Assembly (NCBI GenBank): GCA_018268675.1 | Contig: JAFDWB010000092.1 | Span: forward strand, 62,001 to 126,000 | DNA from: Actinomycetota bacterium | GTDB lineage: Bacteria; Actinomycetota; Thermoleophilia; Solirubrobacterales; 70-9 | Direction: 5' to 3' | DNA: 64,000 nt | In this document: positions 21,033 through 29,075 of the stretch, in pieces | Layout: each line of letters begins with the position of its first letter | Numbering within the stretch: the first letter of the stretch is position 1 | Translations under genes and position numbers: made by a program | Notes under the pieces: generated by a model | What the model was told of the DNA's origin: nothing | The model's input: the letters and a program-made list of their open reading frames with translations, nothing else | The model's database searches: none

Positions 21033-22301
21033 ATGGCCGTAGCGACCAGGACCATCCCCGCGAGCTGCCTCGCGGCGAAGCGCGCGGCGCGGGCGCTGGC
21101 GAGCGCGCCGACCGCCGCCAAGGATGCGGCGCTGGCGGCGGCCGCCGGGTTGCTCGACGAGCGGGCCGAGGCGGTGCTCGAGGCGAATGCGGCCGACCTC
21201 GCCGACGAGCGGGCCGCGCGGCTCACCGACGCGCTGCGCGACCGGCTCACGCTGACGCCGGAGCGGGTGGCGGCGATGGCCGACGGCGTGCGCGCCGTCG
21301 CCGCGCTCGCGGACCCCGTCGGCGAGGAACTCGACCGGAGGACGCTCGCCAGCGGTATCGACCTGCGCAAGATCCGCGTGCCGCTCGGCGTGGTCGGGGT
21401 GATCTACGAGGCGCGCCCGAACGTGACGATCGATTGCGCGGCGCTGACGATCAAGAGCGGCAACGCGATCGTCCTGCGCGGCTCCAGCTACGCGCAGCGC
21501 TCCAACGCCGCGCTCGCGGCGATCGTCCGCGAGGCGCTGGCCGCCGCCGCGCTGCCGGAGGATTCGGTGCTGCTGCTCGATTCCGGCGACCGCGACGGGT
21601 TGGCCGAACTGGCGACCCAGGAGGGGGTCGTCGACCTGCTGATCCCGCGCGGTGGCGAGGGGCTGAAGGAGGCGATCAAGGCGGTCGCGACGGTGCCGGT
21701 GATGTACGCGGCGGCGGGCAACTGCCACGTCTACGTGCATGCCGACGCGGACCTGGAGATGGCGACGCGGATCGCGGTCAACGCGAAGGTGCAGCGGCCC
21801 GGTGTCTGCAACGCGGCCGAGACGCTGCTCCTCGACGGGGCGATCGCGGCGAGCCACGGGCCGACCATCCTCGCCGCGCTGGCGGGCGAAGGGGTGGAGC
21901 TGGTCGGCGACGCGCGCGCCCGCGCCGTCGCCGGGGAGTCGGTCGCGATCGGCGTGGCGACCGAGGACGATTGGGACACCGAGTACCTGGCGCTGAAGAT
22001 GGCGGTCGCGGTGGTCGACTCGGTCGAGGACGCGATCGACCACGTCAACGAGCACGGGACCGGACACTCGGAGGCGATCGTCACGGATTCTGCGCAGGCG
22101 GCCGACGCCTTCGTCGCGGGAGTCGACGCCGCCGCGGTTTATGTCAACGCTTCGACGCGGTTCACTGACGGCTTCGAGTACGGGATGGGTGCCGAGATCG
22201 GCAACTCGACCCAGAAGCTCCACGCGCGCGGCCCGATCGGGATGCGCGAGCTGACCACGACGAAGTACGTCGGCCGCGGCAGCGGCCAGGTGCGTGGCTG
22301 A
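21033..22301 (+). CDS. proA: Gamma-glutamyl phosphate reductase
   Basis: Second step of proline synthesis, NADPH-dependent. 422 aa. ALDH-superfamily fold; the catalytic cysteine is in the segment VNAKVQRPGVCNAAETLL, and GVVGVIYEARPNVTIDCAALTIKSGNA is strongly conserved. The C-terminus GMGAEIGNSTQKLHARGPIGM is typical. It overlaps nadD by 8 nt. Confidence 0.97.
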   Translation: MAVATRTIPASCLAAKRAARALASAPTAAKDAALAAAAGLLDERAEAVLEANAADLADERAARLTDALRDRLTLTPERVAAMADGVRAVAALADPVGEELDRRTLASGIDLRKIRVPLGVVGVIYEARPNVTIDCAALTIKSGNAIVLRGSSYAQRSNAALAAIVREALAAAALPEDSVLLLDSGDRDGLAELATQEGVVDLLIPRGGEGLKEAIKAVATVPVMYAAAGNCHVYVHADADLEMATRIAVNAKVQRPGVCNAAETLLLDGAIAASHGPTILAALAGEGVELVGDARARAVAGESVAIGVATEDDWDTEYLALKMAVAVVDSVEDAIDHVNEHGTGHSEAIVTDSAQAADAFVAGVDAAAVYVNASTRFTDGFEYGMGAEIGNSTQKLHARGPIGMRELTTTKYVGRGSGQVRG

Positions 22302-22905
22302 CGCGCCGGGCGCAGGCATCGGGGTGCTCGGGTCGGCTTTCAACCCGCCGCACCTCGGTCACCTGGCGCTCGCCCAGGAGGCGCTCTGGCAGCTGGGCCT
22401 GGCCGAGGTCATCCTCGTGCCCACCGGCGTCGCGCCGCACAAGCGGATCGTCGACGACCCGGGGAAGGAGCTGCGGGTGACGATGACGCGGCTCGCCGCC
22501 GCCGACGACCCGCGCTTCTCGGTCTCGGCGCTGGAGGTCGAACGCGACGGGCCGTCCTATACGTATGAGACCTTGGAGCTACTTGCTGAGGAAAGAGGCG
22601 AAAGTGACCTCGTTTTCGTGATGGGGGCCGATGCCGCCGTCGGCCTCGAGAGCTGGCGTGAGCCCGAGCGGGTGGTCGGGCTGGCGCGCCTGGCGGTGGC
22701 GAGGCGGTCGGGCATCTCCGACGCCGAGGTGGCGGCGGTGATGCGCAGCCTCGGCGCCGAGGGGCGGGCGACGATGCTCGAGATGCCCCAATTCGGTGTC
22801 TCTTCCTCCGCAGTTCGCGAGCGCGCCGCCGCCGGCCGGCCGCTCCGGTACCTGGTGCCCGAGCCGGTAGCCCGATTCATCGAGGAGAAGGGGATCTACG
22901 CTTGA
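22294..22905 (+). CDS. nadD: Nicotinate-nucleotide adenylyltransferase
   Basis: Makes nicotinate adenine dinucleotide in NAD synthesis. 203 aa from GTG overlapping proA. The nucleotidyltransferase motif GSAFNPPHLGHL is at about 13-24 and the second motif is SSSAVRERAAAGRPLRYLVP near the C-terminus. Stop overlaps the rsfS start (TTGA), consistent with the common nadD-rsfS coupling. Confidence 0.96.
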   Translation: MADAPGAGIGVLGSAFNPPHLGHLALAQEALWQLGLAEVILVPTGVAPHKRIVDDPGKELRVTMTRLAAADDPRFSVSALEVERDGPSYTYETLELLAEERGESDLVFVMGADAAVGLESWREPERVVGLARLAVARRSGISDAEVAAVMRSLGAEGRATMLEMPQFGVSSSAVRERAAAGRPLRYLVPEPVARFIEEKGIYA

Positions 22906-23294
22906 ATCCGGTCCAGTCAGAGAACCTGGCTCGGCGGCTCGCCGAGCTCGCCGATTCGAAAAAAGCCGAGGACATCGTCGTGCTCGACATGCGCGGCCTG
23001 GTCGCCTACACCGACTTCCTGGCGATCTGCACGGCCCGCAACGAGCGCCAGGCACGCGCGATCGTCGACGAGGTGCGTGTGCGCGTGAAGCACGAATCCG
23101 GCCTCCTGCCCGGCGGCGTCGACGGCGGCGGCGAAGCCGGCTGGACGATCCTCGACTACCTCGACGTCGTCCTCCACGTCTTCACCCCCGAAGCCCGCGA
23201 CCGCTACCAGCTCGAGGACCTCTGGCACGAGGCCCCGCGCCTCGAACTGGACCTCGACGCCCCGGAGGCCCCCTCGGCCGCCGCCGGGGCGTAG
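22902..23294 (+). CDS. rsfS: Ribosome silencing factor RsfS
   Basis: Binds L14 and blocks subunit joining in starvation. 130 aa from TTG 22902. Family core: KKAEDIVVLDMRGLVAYTDFLAICTA, and the C-terminal segment WTILDYLDVVLHVFTPEARDRYQLEDLW. A short acidic/Ala tail follows. Translationally coupled to nadD. Confidence 0.95.
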   Translation: MNPVQSENLARRLAELADSKKAEDIVVLDMRGLVAYTDFLAICTARNERQARAIVDEVRVRVKHESGLLPGGVDGGGEAGWTILDYLDVVLHVFTPEARDRYQLEDLWHEAPRLELDLDAPEAPSAAAGA

Positions 23295-23574
23295 GCGTCG
23301 AAGCGGGGCGGCACTCACCGGCGTCCCTGGCACCCGCCAGGTTGATGGGCCGAAAACCCGCCCATATGTCAGGTTTTCGGCCCATCAACCTCGGGTCCTG
23401 GGGAAGGGTCACGGAATCCGCGCAGTACTCTCGACGGGACCCGCACCGTCCATTGCCATCTCTGTGACGGCAGCGCGCCGCCGGGCGTCAGCCGGCCCAC
23501 CTCCGATCCCTTCCGGCCCGTCTTCCGCAGCCCCAACCGAAGTTACGTCCGAGGCCCGCTCTACGGTCGCGCCC
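23295..23574. other. Intergenic repeat mosaic M2 (no gene)
   Basis: About 280 nt containing palindrome A2 (23339-23391), CTCTGTGAC (23460-23468) and GGCGTCAGCCGGCCC (23484-23498). The segment after A2 is visibly similar to that after A1 at about 1980-2100. The frame of the next gene is open through part of it, but the encoded residues look random. Confidence 0.7.
23339..23391. repeat. Palindrome A2 (GATGGGCCGAAAACC family)
   Basis: Perfect 20-bp arms 23339-23358 and 23372-23391, with centre CGCCCATATGTCA identical to A1. It sits 45 nt after the rsfS stop. Confidence 0.85.
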
Positions 23575-24453
23575 ATGACCAGCTTCAAAAGGGGCCTATT
23601 CGGCTATCGCCGCCCAGAGGTGGATGCGGCGATCGCGGCTCGCGACAGGAAGATCACCGGTCTCGAGGAACAGGTCGGGACGCTCGGCGAGTCGAACTCG
23701 ACGCTCGAATCGCAGGGCCTGATCCAGGCGCGGGCGATCGCCGCCTACGAGGCCGACCTGTCGGCGCTGTCGGGGATGGTGATCGAGCGTGAGCGGCTGA
23801 TCCGCGACCTGACCGGTCGCCTCGAGGAGGCGAACGCCTGCCACGACCGCAGCATCGCCTCGCTCGACGCGGTCTCGGCCCGCCTGGAGGACCTGCAGGC
23901 GCAGGCCCGCGGCCAGGCGACCAGGATCCGGATGAAAGCGCTGCGCGAGGCGGTCGAGGTGGGCAAGCGCGCGGAGGCACTGCGCGAGGCCGAGGCGGTC
24001 GATGCCGACCTTGCCCGCGGCGAGGCCGCCGTGCAGGGTGCCCGCCCGCCCGCCGACATCGCCGCCGAAGCCGCCGCGGTCGAGGAGGCGGCCGCGTCCG
24101 CGCTCCCGCAGCCGAGCCCTGACGGCTCGAGCAACGGCCACGTCGCCGCGCCCGACACCCCCTGGGAGCCCGGCCTGTACGAGGGCCGGGTCCGCCTCGA
24201 GATCGGCCCGCTCGGGGACTTCGCCCAGCTGGTCGGCTTCGAGGACACGGTGGGCAAGATCGGCGCCACCGAGATCTCGGTCGAACGGTTCTCCGAGGGG
24301 CGCGCGACCTTCTCGATGCGGCTCGACCAGCCGGTCGACCTCCTGCGCGAGCTCGAGTCGCTCTCCAGCCTCGACTTCAAGGTCCGCCACACCGCGCCCG
24401 ACAACCTGATCCTCGACGTCGACGAGGACGGGCCCGAGCGCCACGCCGCCTAG
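23575..24453 (+). CDS. DivIVA-like coiled-coil protein with C-terminal alpha/beta domain
   Basis: 292 aa from ATG 23575. The N-terminus SFKRGLFGYRRPEVDAAIAARD resembles the DivIVA membrane-binding motif (FxxxxxGYxxxEVD). A heptad-like helical region follows at about 25-135, then an Ala/Glu linker containing PQPSPDGSSNGHVAAP (about 180-195). The last ~90 residues (YEGRVRLEIGPLGDF to LILDVDED) look like a compact alpha/beta domain I cannot name. A polar or septal localisation role is inference from the N-terminus only. Confidence 0.7.
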   Translation: MTSFKRGLFGYRRPEVDAAIAARDRKITGLEEQVGTLGESNSTLESQGLIQARAIAAYEADLSALSGMVIERERLIRDLTGRLEEANACHDRSIASLDAVSARLEDLQAQARGQATRIRMKALREAVEVGKRAEALREAEAVDADLARGEAAVQGARPPADIAAEAAAVEEAAASALPQPSPDGSSNGHVAAPDTPWEPGLYEGRVRLEIGPLGDFAQLVGFEDTVGKIGATEISVERFSEGRATFSMRLDQPVDLLRELESLSSLDFKVRHTAPDNLILDVDEDGPERHAA

Positions 24454-24484
24454 CCGCGGTCACCCGGTAAACTTCCGCCTTCCC

Positions 24485-24557
24485 GGGGCTGTAGCTCAGC
24501 TGGCAGAGCGCTTCGCTGGCAGCGAAGAGGTCAGGGGTTCGATTCCCCTCAGCTCCA
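24485..24557 (+). tRNA. tRNA-Ala (anticodon GGC)
   Basis: 73-nt cloverleaf. Acceptor GGGGCTG pairs with CAGCTCC, discriminator A. The anticodon arm CTTCG-CTGGCAG-CGAAG gives anticodon GGC. T arm AGGGG-TTCGATT-CCCCT is intact. CCA is not encoded. Confidence 0.97.
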
Positions 24558-24598
24558 TCTGACTCAACCCCGGCGCCCGCGGTGCCGATGCATCTCCG

Positions 24599-25342
24599 AT
24601 GCGCGCCCGCACCGCCGCCGACGAACACGTCCTCTCCCACGGGATGGAGGACACCCGGGCGGCGCTCGCCACCTGGCGGGCGGGGAACTGGCGGGTGCTG
24701 CGAGGCTGGTTCGCGCTCGGGCTCGGCATCGCGCTGGTGTTGCTCGCCGCGGTCTGGGTCACGTCCGGGCTCCTGCCCGCCGACATCACCCCGTGGAAAT
24801 TGCCGGGTGTGACGGAACCGTCGCATCTCTCCGACCTGCTGCCGATCCTCTACCGCAACTCGCTCGTCCTCGCCCTCCACGCGAGCGCCTGCGTGGCGGG
24901 CTTCATCGCGGGCTCCTCGATGCCGCTCGCCGCCGAACAGCGCACCGGCTTCTCGCGCTGGGTCCACGTCAAGGCCGGCGAGCTGGCGATCCTCTTCGTC
25001 GCCGCGGTGACGATCTTCTCGCTCTCGACCCAGGCGCTCTACCTCGGCTTCCAGGGGTCGACGCTCGCCTACCAGCTCCACATCAGCCGGCTCGAACTGA
25101 TCCTCAGCGTCCTCCCGCACGCGCTGATCGAGCTGACCGCCCTCTTCCTGCCGCTCGCCGCCTGGCTGATCGCGAGCCGGCGCGGCGAGTGGAACCAGCT
25201 GCTCGCGGCGACCGCGGTGACGGTTGCGATCGCGATCCCGATGCTGATCTGCGCGGCGACGATCGAGGTCTACGTCTGGCCTCACATCCTGCGCTCGCTC
25301 AGTGACCACCACTACACGCTTCAAGGCCAATTCACGCACTGA
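24599..25342 (+). CDS. Polytopic membrane protein, SpoIIM/DUF95-like
   Basis: 247 aa with about five or six TM helices. The pattern LYRNSLVLALHASACVAGFIAG near residue 85 and SVLPHALIELTALFLPLAAWL near 175 resembles the stage II sporulation protein M (DUF95) family, in which an Asn-containing helix and a PHxxxE helix are conserved. Function in non-sporulating actinobacteria is not known. The start could also be the in-frame ATG at 24644. Confidence 0.6.
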   Translation: MRARTAADEHVLSHGMEDTRAALATWRAGNWRVLRGWFALGLGIALVLLAAVWVTSGLLPADITPWKLPGVTEPSHLSDLLPILYRNSLVLALHASACVAGFIAGSSMPLAAEQRTGFSRWVHVKAGELAILFVAAVTIFSLSTQALYLGFQGSTLAYQLHISRLELILSVLPHALIELTALFLPLAAWLIASRRGEWNQLLAATAVTVAIAIPMLICAATIEVYVWPHILRSLSDHHYTLQGQFTH

Positions 25343-25381
25343 ACGCCGCCCGCCGCCCGGCCCTCATAAGATCGGCGGCCG

Positions 25382-27871
25382 ATGAGCGGTTACGAGCCGA
25401 AGACGATCGAGCCCAAGTGGCAGGCGGTGTGGGCCGCGGAGGGTACCTGGGAGGTGCCGAACCCCGGGCAGCCCGGCTTTGACCCCGAGAAGCCGAAGGC
25501 CTACGTCTGCGAGATGCTCCCCTACCCGTCGGGCGAGCCCCACGTCGGTCACCTCAAGTGCTACGCGGTCGGCGACGCGATCGCCCACTTCCGCCGCCGC
25601 CAGGGCTTCCAGGTGGTCCACCCGATGGGCTACGACGCGTTCGGCCTGCCCGCCGAGAACAACGCGATCAAAACCGGCGAGCCGCCGCGCGTCGCCACCG
25701 AGCGCTCGATCGAGTCGTTCCGGCGCCAGTTCCAGGAGTGGGGGGTCTCGATCGACTGGGCCCGCGAGATCGCCACCCACCAGCCCGATTACTACCGCTG
25801 GACGCAGTGGATCTTCCTGCAGCTCTTCGAGCGCGGGCTCGCCTACCGCACCGAGGCGCCGGTCCAGTGGTGCCCGGTGGACGCGACCGTGCTCGCGAAC
25901 GAGCAGGTCGTCGACGGCCGCTGCGAGCGCTGCGGCACCGAGGTGATCCAGAAAAGCCTGGAGCAGTGGTTCTTCAAGATCACCGACTACGCCGACCGGC
26001 TGCTCGCCGACTTCGACCTGCTCGAGTCCTGGCCCGAGCACGTGATCACGATGCAGCGCAACTGGATCGGCCGCTCCGAGGGCGCCGAGGTCGTCTTCCG
26101 CTGCGACGAAGTCGACCTCGACTTCCCCGTCTTCACCACCCGCCCCGACACGCTGTTCGGGGCGACGTTCTTCGTCCTCGCGCCGGAGCACCCGCAGCTG
26201 GAGAAGCTGGTCGCGGGCACGCCCGCCGAGGCGGCGGTGCGGGAGTACAAGGACCGCGTCGGCCGCGAGTCGGCCGAGGAACGGGGGGCCGAGGACCGGG
26301 AGAAGACCGGCGTGCCGCTCGGCCGCACCGTCGTCAACCCGGTGAACGGCGAGGAGATTCCGATGTTCGTTGCCGATTACGTGCTCATGGAGTACGGAAC
26401 AGGCGCGATCATGGCGGTGCCCGGGCACGATACGCGCGACTACGACTTCGCCCAGGCGTTCGGTCTGCCGGTCAGGCGGGTGATCGAGGGGACCGATCCC
26501 GACGCGCCCGGTGACGCGGCAGGCCTCCCGTACACCGGCGACGGCCCGATGGTCGCCTCCGGGCGCTTCGACGGCCAGGGGAACCGCGACGCCTACGCGG
26601 CGATGGTCGAGTGGCTGGCCGAGGAGGGCCGCGGCAGGACGGCGGTCAACTACCGCCTGCGCGACTGGCTGCTCTCCCGGCAGCGGTACTGGGGCGCGCC
26701 GATCCCGATCGTCTACTGCGACGACTGCGGGATGGTGCCGGTGCCCGAGGATCAGCTGCCGGTGACGCTCCCGGAGATCGAGGACTACGCGCCGCACGGC
26801 CAGAGCCCGCTCGCCGCGGCGACCGACTGGGTGAGCACCGAGTGCCCGCGGTGCGGCGGGCCGGCGCGGCGCGAGACCGACACGATGGACACCTTCGTCG
26901 ACTCCTCCTGGTACTACATCCGCTACCTCGACCCGCGCAACGAGGAGGCGGCCTGGGACCGCGAGGCGGCCGCACACTGGCTGCCGGTCGACCAGTACAT
27001 CGGCGGCGTCGAGCACGCGATCCTGCACCTGATGTATGCGCGGTTCCTGGTCAAGGCGCTCGCCGACCTCGGCCACCTGGAGGTGCAGGAGCCGTTCGCG
27101 AGCCTCTTCGCGCAGGGGATGATCACCCGCGACGGGGCGAAGATGTCGAAGTCCCGTGGCAATACCGTGAGCCCGGCCGAGTACGTCGAGCGCTACGGCG
27201 CCGACACCGCCCGCACCTACGTCTGCTTCATGGGCCCGCCGGAGCGTGGCGGGGACTGGACCGACGAGGGCGTCGAGGGGGTCAACCGCTTCCTCTCGCG
27301 ACTGTGGCGCCTCTGCGAGGAGGTCGCGGAGCGGACCGCGGCGGGCGCCGATCCGGCGGCGACCGAGGGCGAGGCGCGGGCGCTGGTCGCCAAGGCGCAC
27401 TGGTCGATCGACAAGGCGACCAAGGACTTCGAGCGCGGCTTCCAGTTCAACACCGTGATCGCCGCGGTGATGGAGCTGGTCAACGACGCCTACCGGCTGA
27501 AGGACGGTCTCTACGGCGATCGGGGCGGGGACGCGGCGCTGCGCTTCGCCACCGCGACCGCGGCGTCGCTGATCTTCCCCTTCGCCCCGCATCTCGGCAG
27601 CGAGGTGTACGAGCGGATCGAGGGCGGGCGGGTCTGGGAGCAGCCCTGGCCGGTCGCCGAGGAGACGATGCTGGCCAGCGACACGGTGACGCTGGTGGTC
27701 CAGGTGAACGGCAAGTTGCGCGACCGGATCGAGACGCCGGCGGAGGCTTCCAAGGAAGAGCTCCTCACTCTCGCCAAGGCGAGCGAAAAGGTCGCGCGAC
27801 ACCTCGACGGCAAGGATCTGGTCAAGGAGATCGTCGTTCCGGGCAAGCTCGTCAACCTGGTCGTCAGGTAA
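25382..27871 (+). CDS. leuS: Leucyl-tRNA synthetase
   Basis: Class I synthetase for tRNA-Leu. 829 aa. HIGH-type motif HVGH at 54-57 (PYPSGEPHVGHLKCY) and KMSKS at 587-591. The CP1 editing domain is present (about 220-410, with TTRPDTLFGATFFVLAPEHP and the GTGAIMAVPGHDTRD threonine-rich editing region). A zinc-type CPRCGGPARRETDTMDTFVDSSWYY region precedes the KMSKS loop. Bacterial-type LeuRS. Confidence 0.98.
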   Translation: MSGYEPKTIEPKWQAVWAAEGTWEVPNPGQPGFDPEKPKAYVCEMLPYPSGEPHVGHLKCYAVGDAIAHFRRRQGFQVVHPMGYDAFGLPAENNAIKTGEPPRVATERSIESFRRQFQEWGVSIDWAREIATHQPDYYRWTQWIFLQLFERGLAYRTEAPVQWCPVDATVLANEQVVDGRCERCGTEVIQKSLEQWFFKITDYADRLLADFDLLESWPEHVITMQRNWIGRSEGAEVVFRCDEVDLDFPVFTTRPDTLFGATFFVLAPEHPQLEKLVAGTPAEAAVREYKDRVGRESAEERGAEDREKTGVPLGRTVVNPVNGEEIPMFVADYVLMEYGTGAIMAVPGHDTRDYDFAQAFGLPVRRVIEGTDPDAPGDAAGLPYTGDGPMVASGRFDGQGNRDAYAAMVEWLAEEGRGRTAVNYRLRDWLLSRQRYWGAPIPIVYCDDCGMVPVPEDQLPVTLPEIEDYAPHGQSPLAAATDWVSTECPRCGGPARRETDTMDTFVDSSWYYIRYLDPRNEEAAWDREAAAHWLPVDQYIGGVEHAILHLMYARFLVKALADLGHLEVQEPFASLFAQGMITRDGAKMSKSRGNTVSPAEYVERYGADTARTYVCFMGPPERGGDWTDEGVEGVNRFLSRLWRLCEEVAERTAAGADPAATEGEARALVAKAHWSIDKATKDFERGFQFNTVIAAVMELVNDAYRLKDGLYGDRGGDAALRFATATAASLIFPFAPHLGSEVYERIEGGRVWEQPWPVAEETMLASDTVTLVVQVNGKLRDRIETPAEASKEELLTLAKASEKVARHLDGKDLVKEIVVPGKLVNLVVR

Positions 27872-27922
27872 CGGTCGTCCGAGCCGGCGCACCCGAGCGC
27901 CAGGTTTTGGTAGAAACGGCCC

Positions 27923-28321
27923 GTGCTCGTCAGGCGCCTCACGGAATCTCCGGTCGAGGAGTGGCATCGCCTCCGCACCCACGTCCTGATGGACGCGGGC
28001 GAACTCGGCGCGCGAAACCTCTCCGTGACCTGGCTCGTGCTGCCCGCGGGCTCCGAGCAGCGCCTCCGCTCCCAGGGGGAAGCCGAGCAGGTCTACGTCG
28101 TGGTCCGCGGCGAGGGGACGATGTCGGTGGCCGGGGACACGCAGGCGGTCACCGAGGGCGATCTGATCCTGGTGCCGCCCGCGACCGAGCATTCGGTGCG
28201 CAACGACGCCGGCGAGGACTTCGCCTGCCTCTCGATCCAGTCGCCGCCGGTGGCCGCGCAGGAGCTCTACAGCGACCAGCTCGCCGAGGTGGCGGGCTAC
28301 GACGACGAGGACGAGTACTAG
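27923..28321 (+). CDS. Cupin-domain protein
   Basis: 132-aa single-domain cupin. Motif 1 is degenerate: RSQGEAEQVYVVVRGEG keeps the Glu/Gly framework, but the usual HxH metal ligands are absent. Motif 2 (GDLILVPPATEHSVRN) keeps its His. The very acidic C-terminus (DDEDEY) is likely disordered. It may be a non-metal or weak metal cupin; the ligand is unknown. Confidence 0.8.
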   Translation: MLVRRLTESPVEEWHRLRTHVLMDAGELGARNLSVTWLVLPAGSEQRLRSQGEAEQVYVVVRGEGTMSVAGDTQAVTEGDLILVPPATEHSVRNDAGEDFACLSIQSPPVAAQELYSDQLAEVAGYDDEDEY

Positions 28322-28338
28322 CGTCGGGAGGCGGCGTG

Positions 28339-28358
28339 CGGGAGCGGTGACGCTCCCG
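28339..28358 (+). terminator. GC hairpin after the cupin gene
   Basis: CGGGAGCG (28339-28346) and CGCTCCCG (28351-28358) pair around GTGA, 18 nt past the cupin stop. There is no T run, so termination is plausible but unproven. Confidence 0.5.
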
Positions 28359-28409
28359 TAACCGAGAATTTCGTTTCGGCGCGCCACACGTGCGCTTTTT
28401 CTCGCCAGC

Positions 28410-29066
28410 GTGGCGGGCATGCCGGAGCTGAGCCGAACCCAGGTGGCGGTCTACGGCGCGATCGCGGTCGCGTTGCTCTTCGTCGGCGCGCGGGCGGTGC
28501 GCGGCGAGGGCGGGGGAGGGGGAGGGGGCAGCTCCGGCTACACGAGCAGCTACGGGGGCTCCTCCTCGGAATCGGGGGAAGCCGGCGCCGAAGGTGAAGC
28601 AGGAGCGTTCTCGGTGAGCGGCTCCGGGAGCGACCTGGTCGTCGACGTCACCGGCGCGGTGCGGCGGCCGGGGGTGTACCGGATGCCGGCCGGGAGCCGG
28701 GTGGACGACGCGGTGAGGCGGGCCGGGGGCGCGTCGGGGAAGGCGGCGCTCGACTCGATCAACCTCGCGGCGCGGCTCGCGGACGGCCAGCAGGTCGTCG
28801 TGCCCGAGGAAGCGCCGGGCGGGGGCGGAGGGGCGGTCGCCGCCGGCGCGGGCGGAGCGGGCGCCGAAGACGATGGGCCGATCAGCCTCGCCACGGCGAC
28901 CGAAGCCGATCTGGACACGATCGACGGGATCGGGCCGGTGACGGCCGCCGGAATCATCGCGTTCCGCGAAGAACACGGCGGGCTCGCGTCGGTGGACCAG
29001 CTCGACCAGATCTCCGGCATCGGCCCGGCGACGATGGAAGCGCTGCGCGCGCGGCTCCAGCCGTGA
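28410..29066 (+). CDS. comEA: Competence protein ComEA (DNA receptor)
   Basis: 218 aa. One N-terminal TM (about 13-27), a Gly/Ser-rich flexible linker, an SLBB domain (about 73-132: LVVDVTGAVRRPGVYRMPAGSRVDDAV), a Gly/Ala linker and a C-terminal helix-hairpin-helix pair (ATEADLDTIDGIGPVTAAGIIAFRE and LDQISGIGPATMEALRARL). It binds exogenous DNA at the membrane for uptake. comEC follows 9 nt later. Confidence 0.94.
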   Translation: MAGMPELSRTQVAVYGAIAVALLFVGARAVRGEGGGGGGGSSGYTSSYGGSSSESGEAGAEGEAGAFSVSGSGSDLVVDVTGAVRRPGVYRMPAGSRVDDAVRRAGGASGKAALDSINLAARLADGQQVVVPEEAPGGGGGAVAAGAGGAGAEDDGPISLATATEADLDTIDGIGPVTAAGIIAFREEHGGLASVDQLDQISGIGPATMEALRARLQP

Positions 29067-29075
29067 GGGACCACG

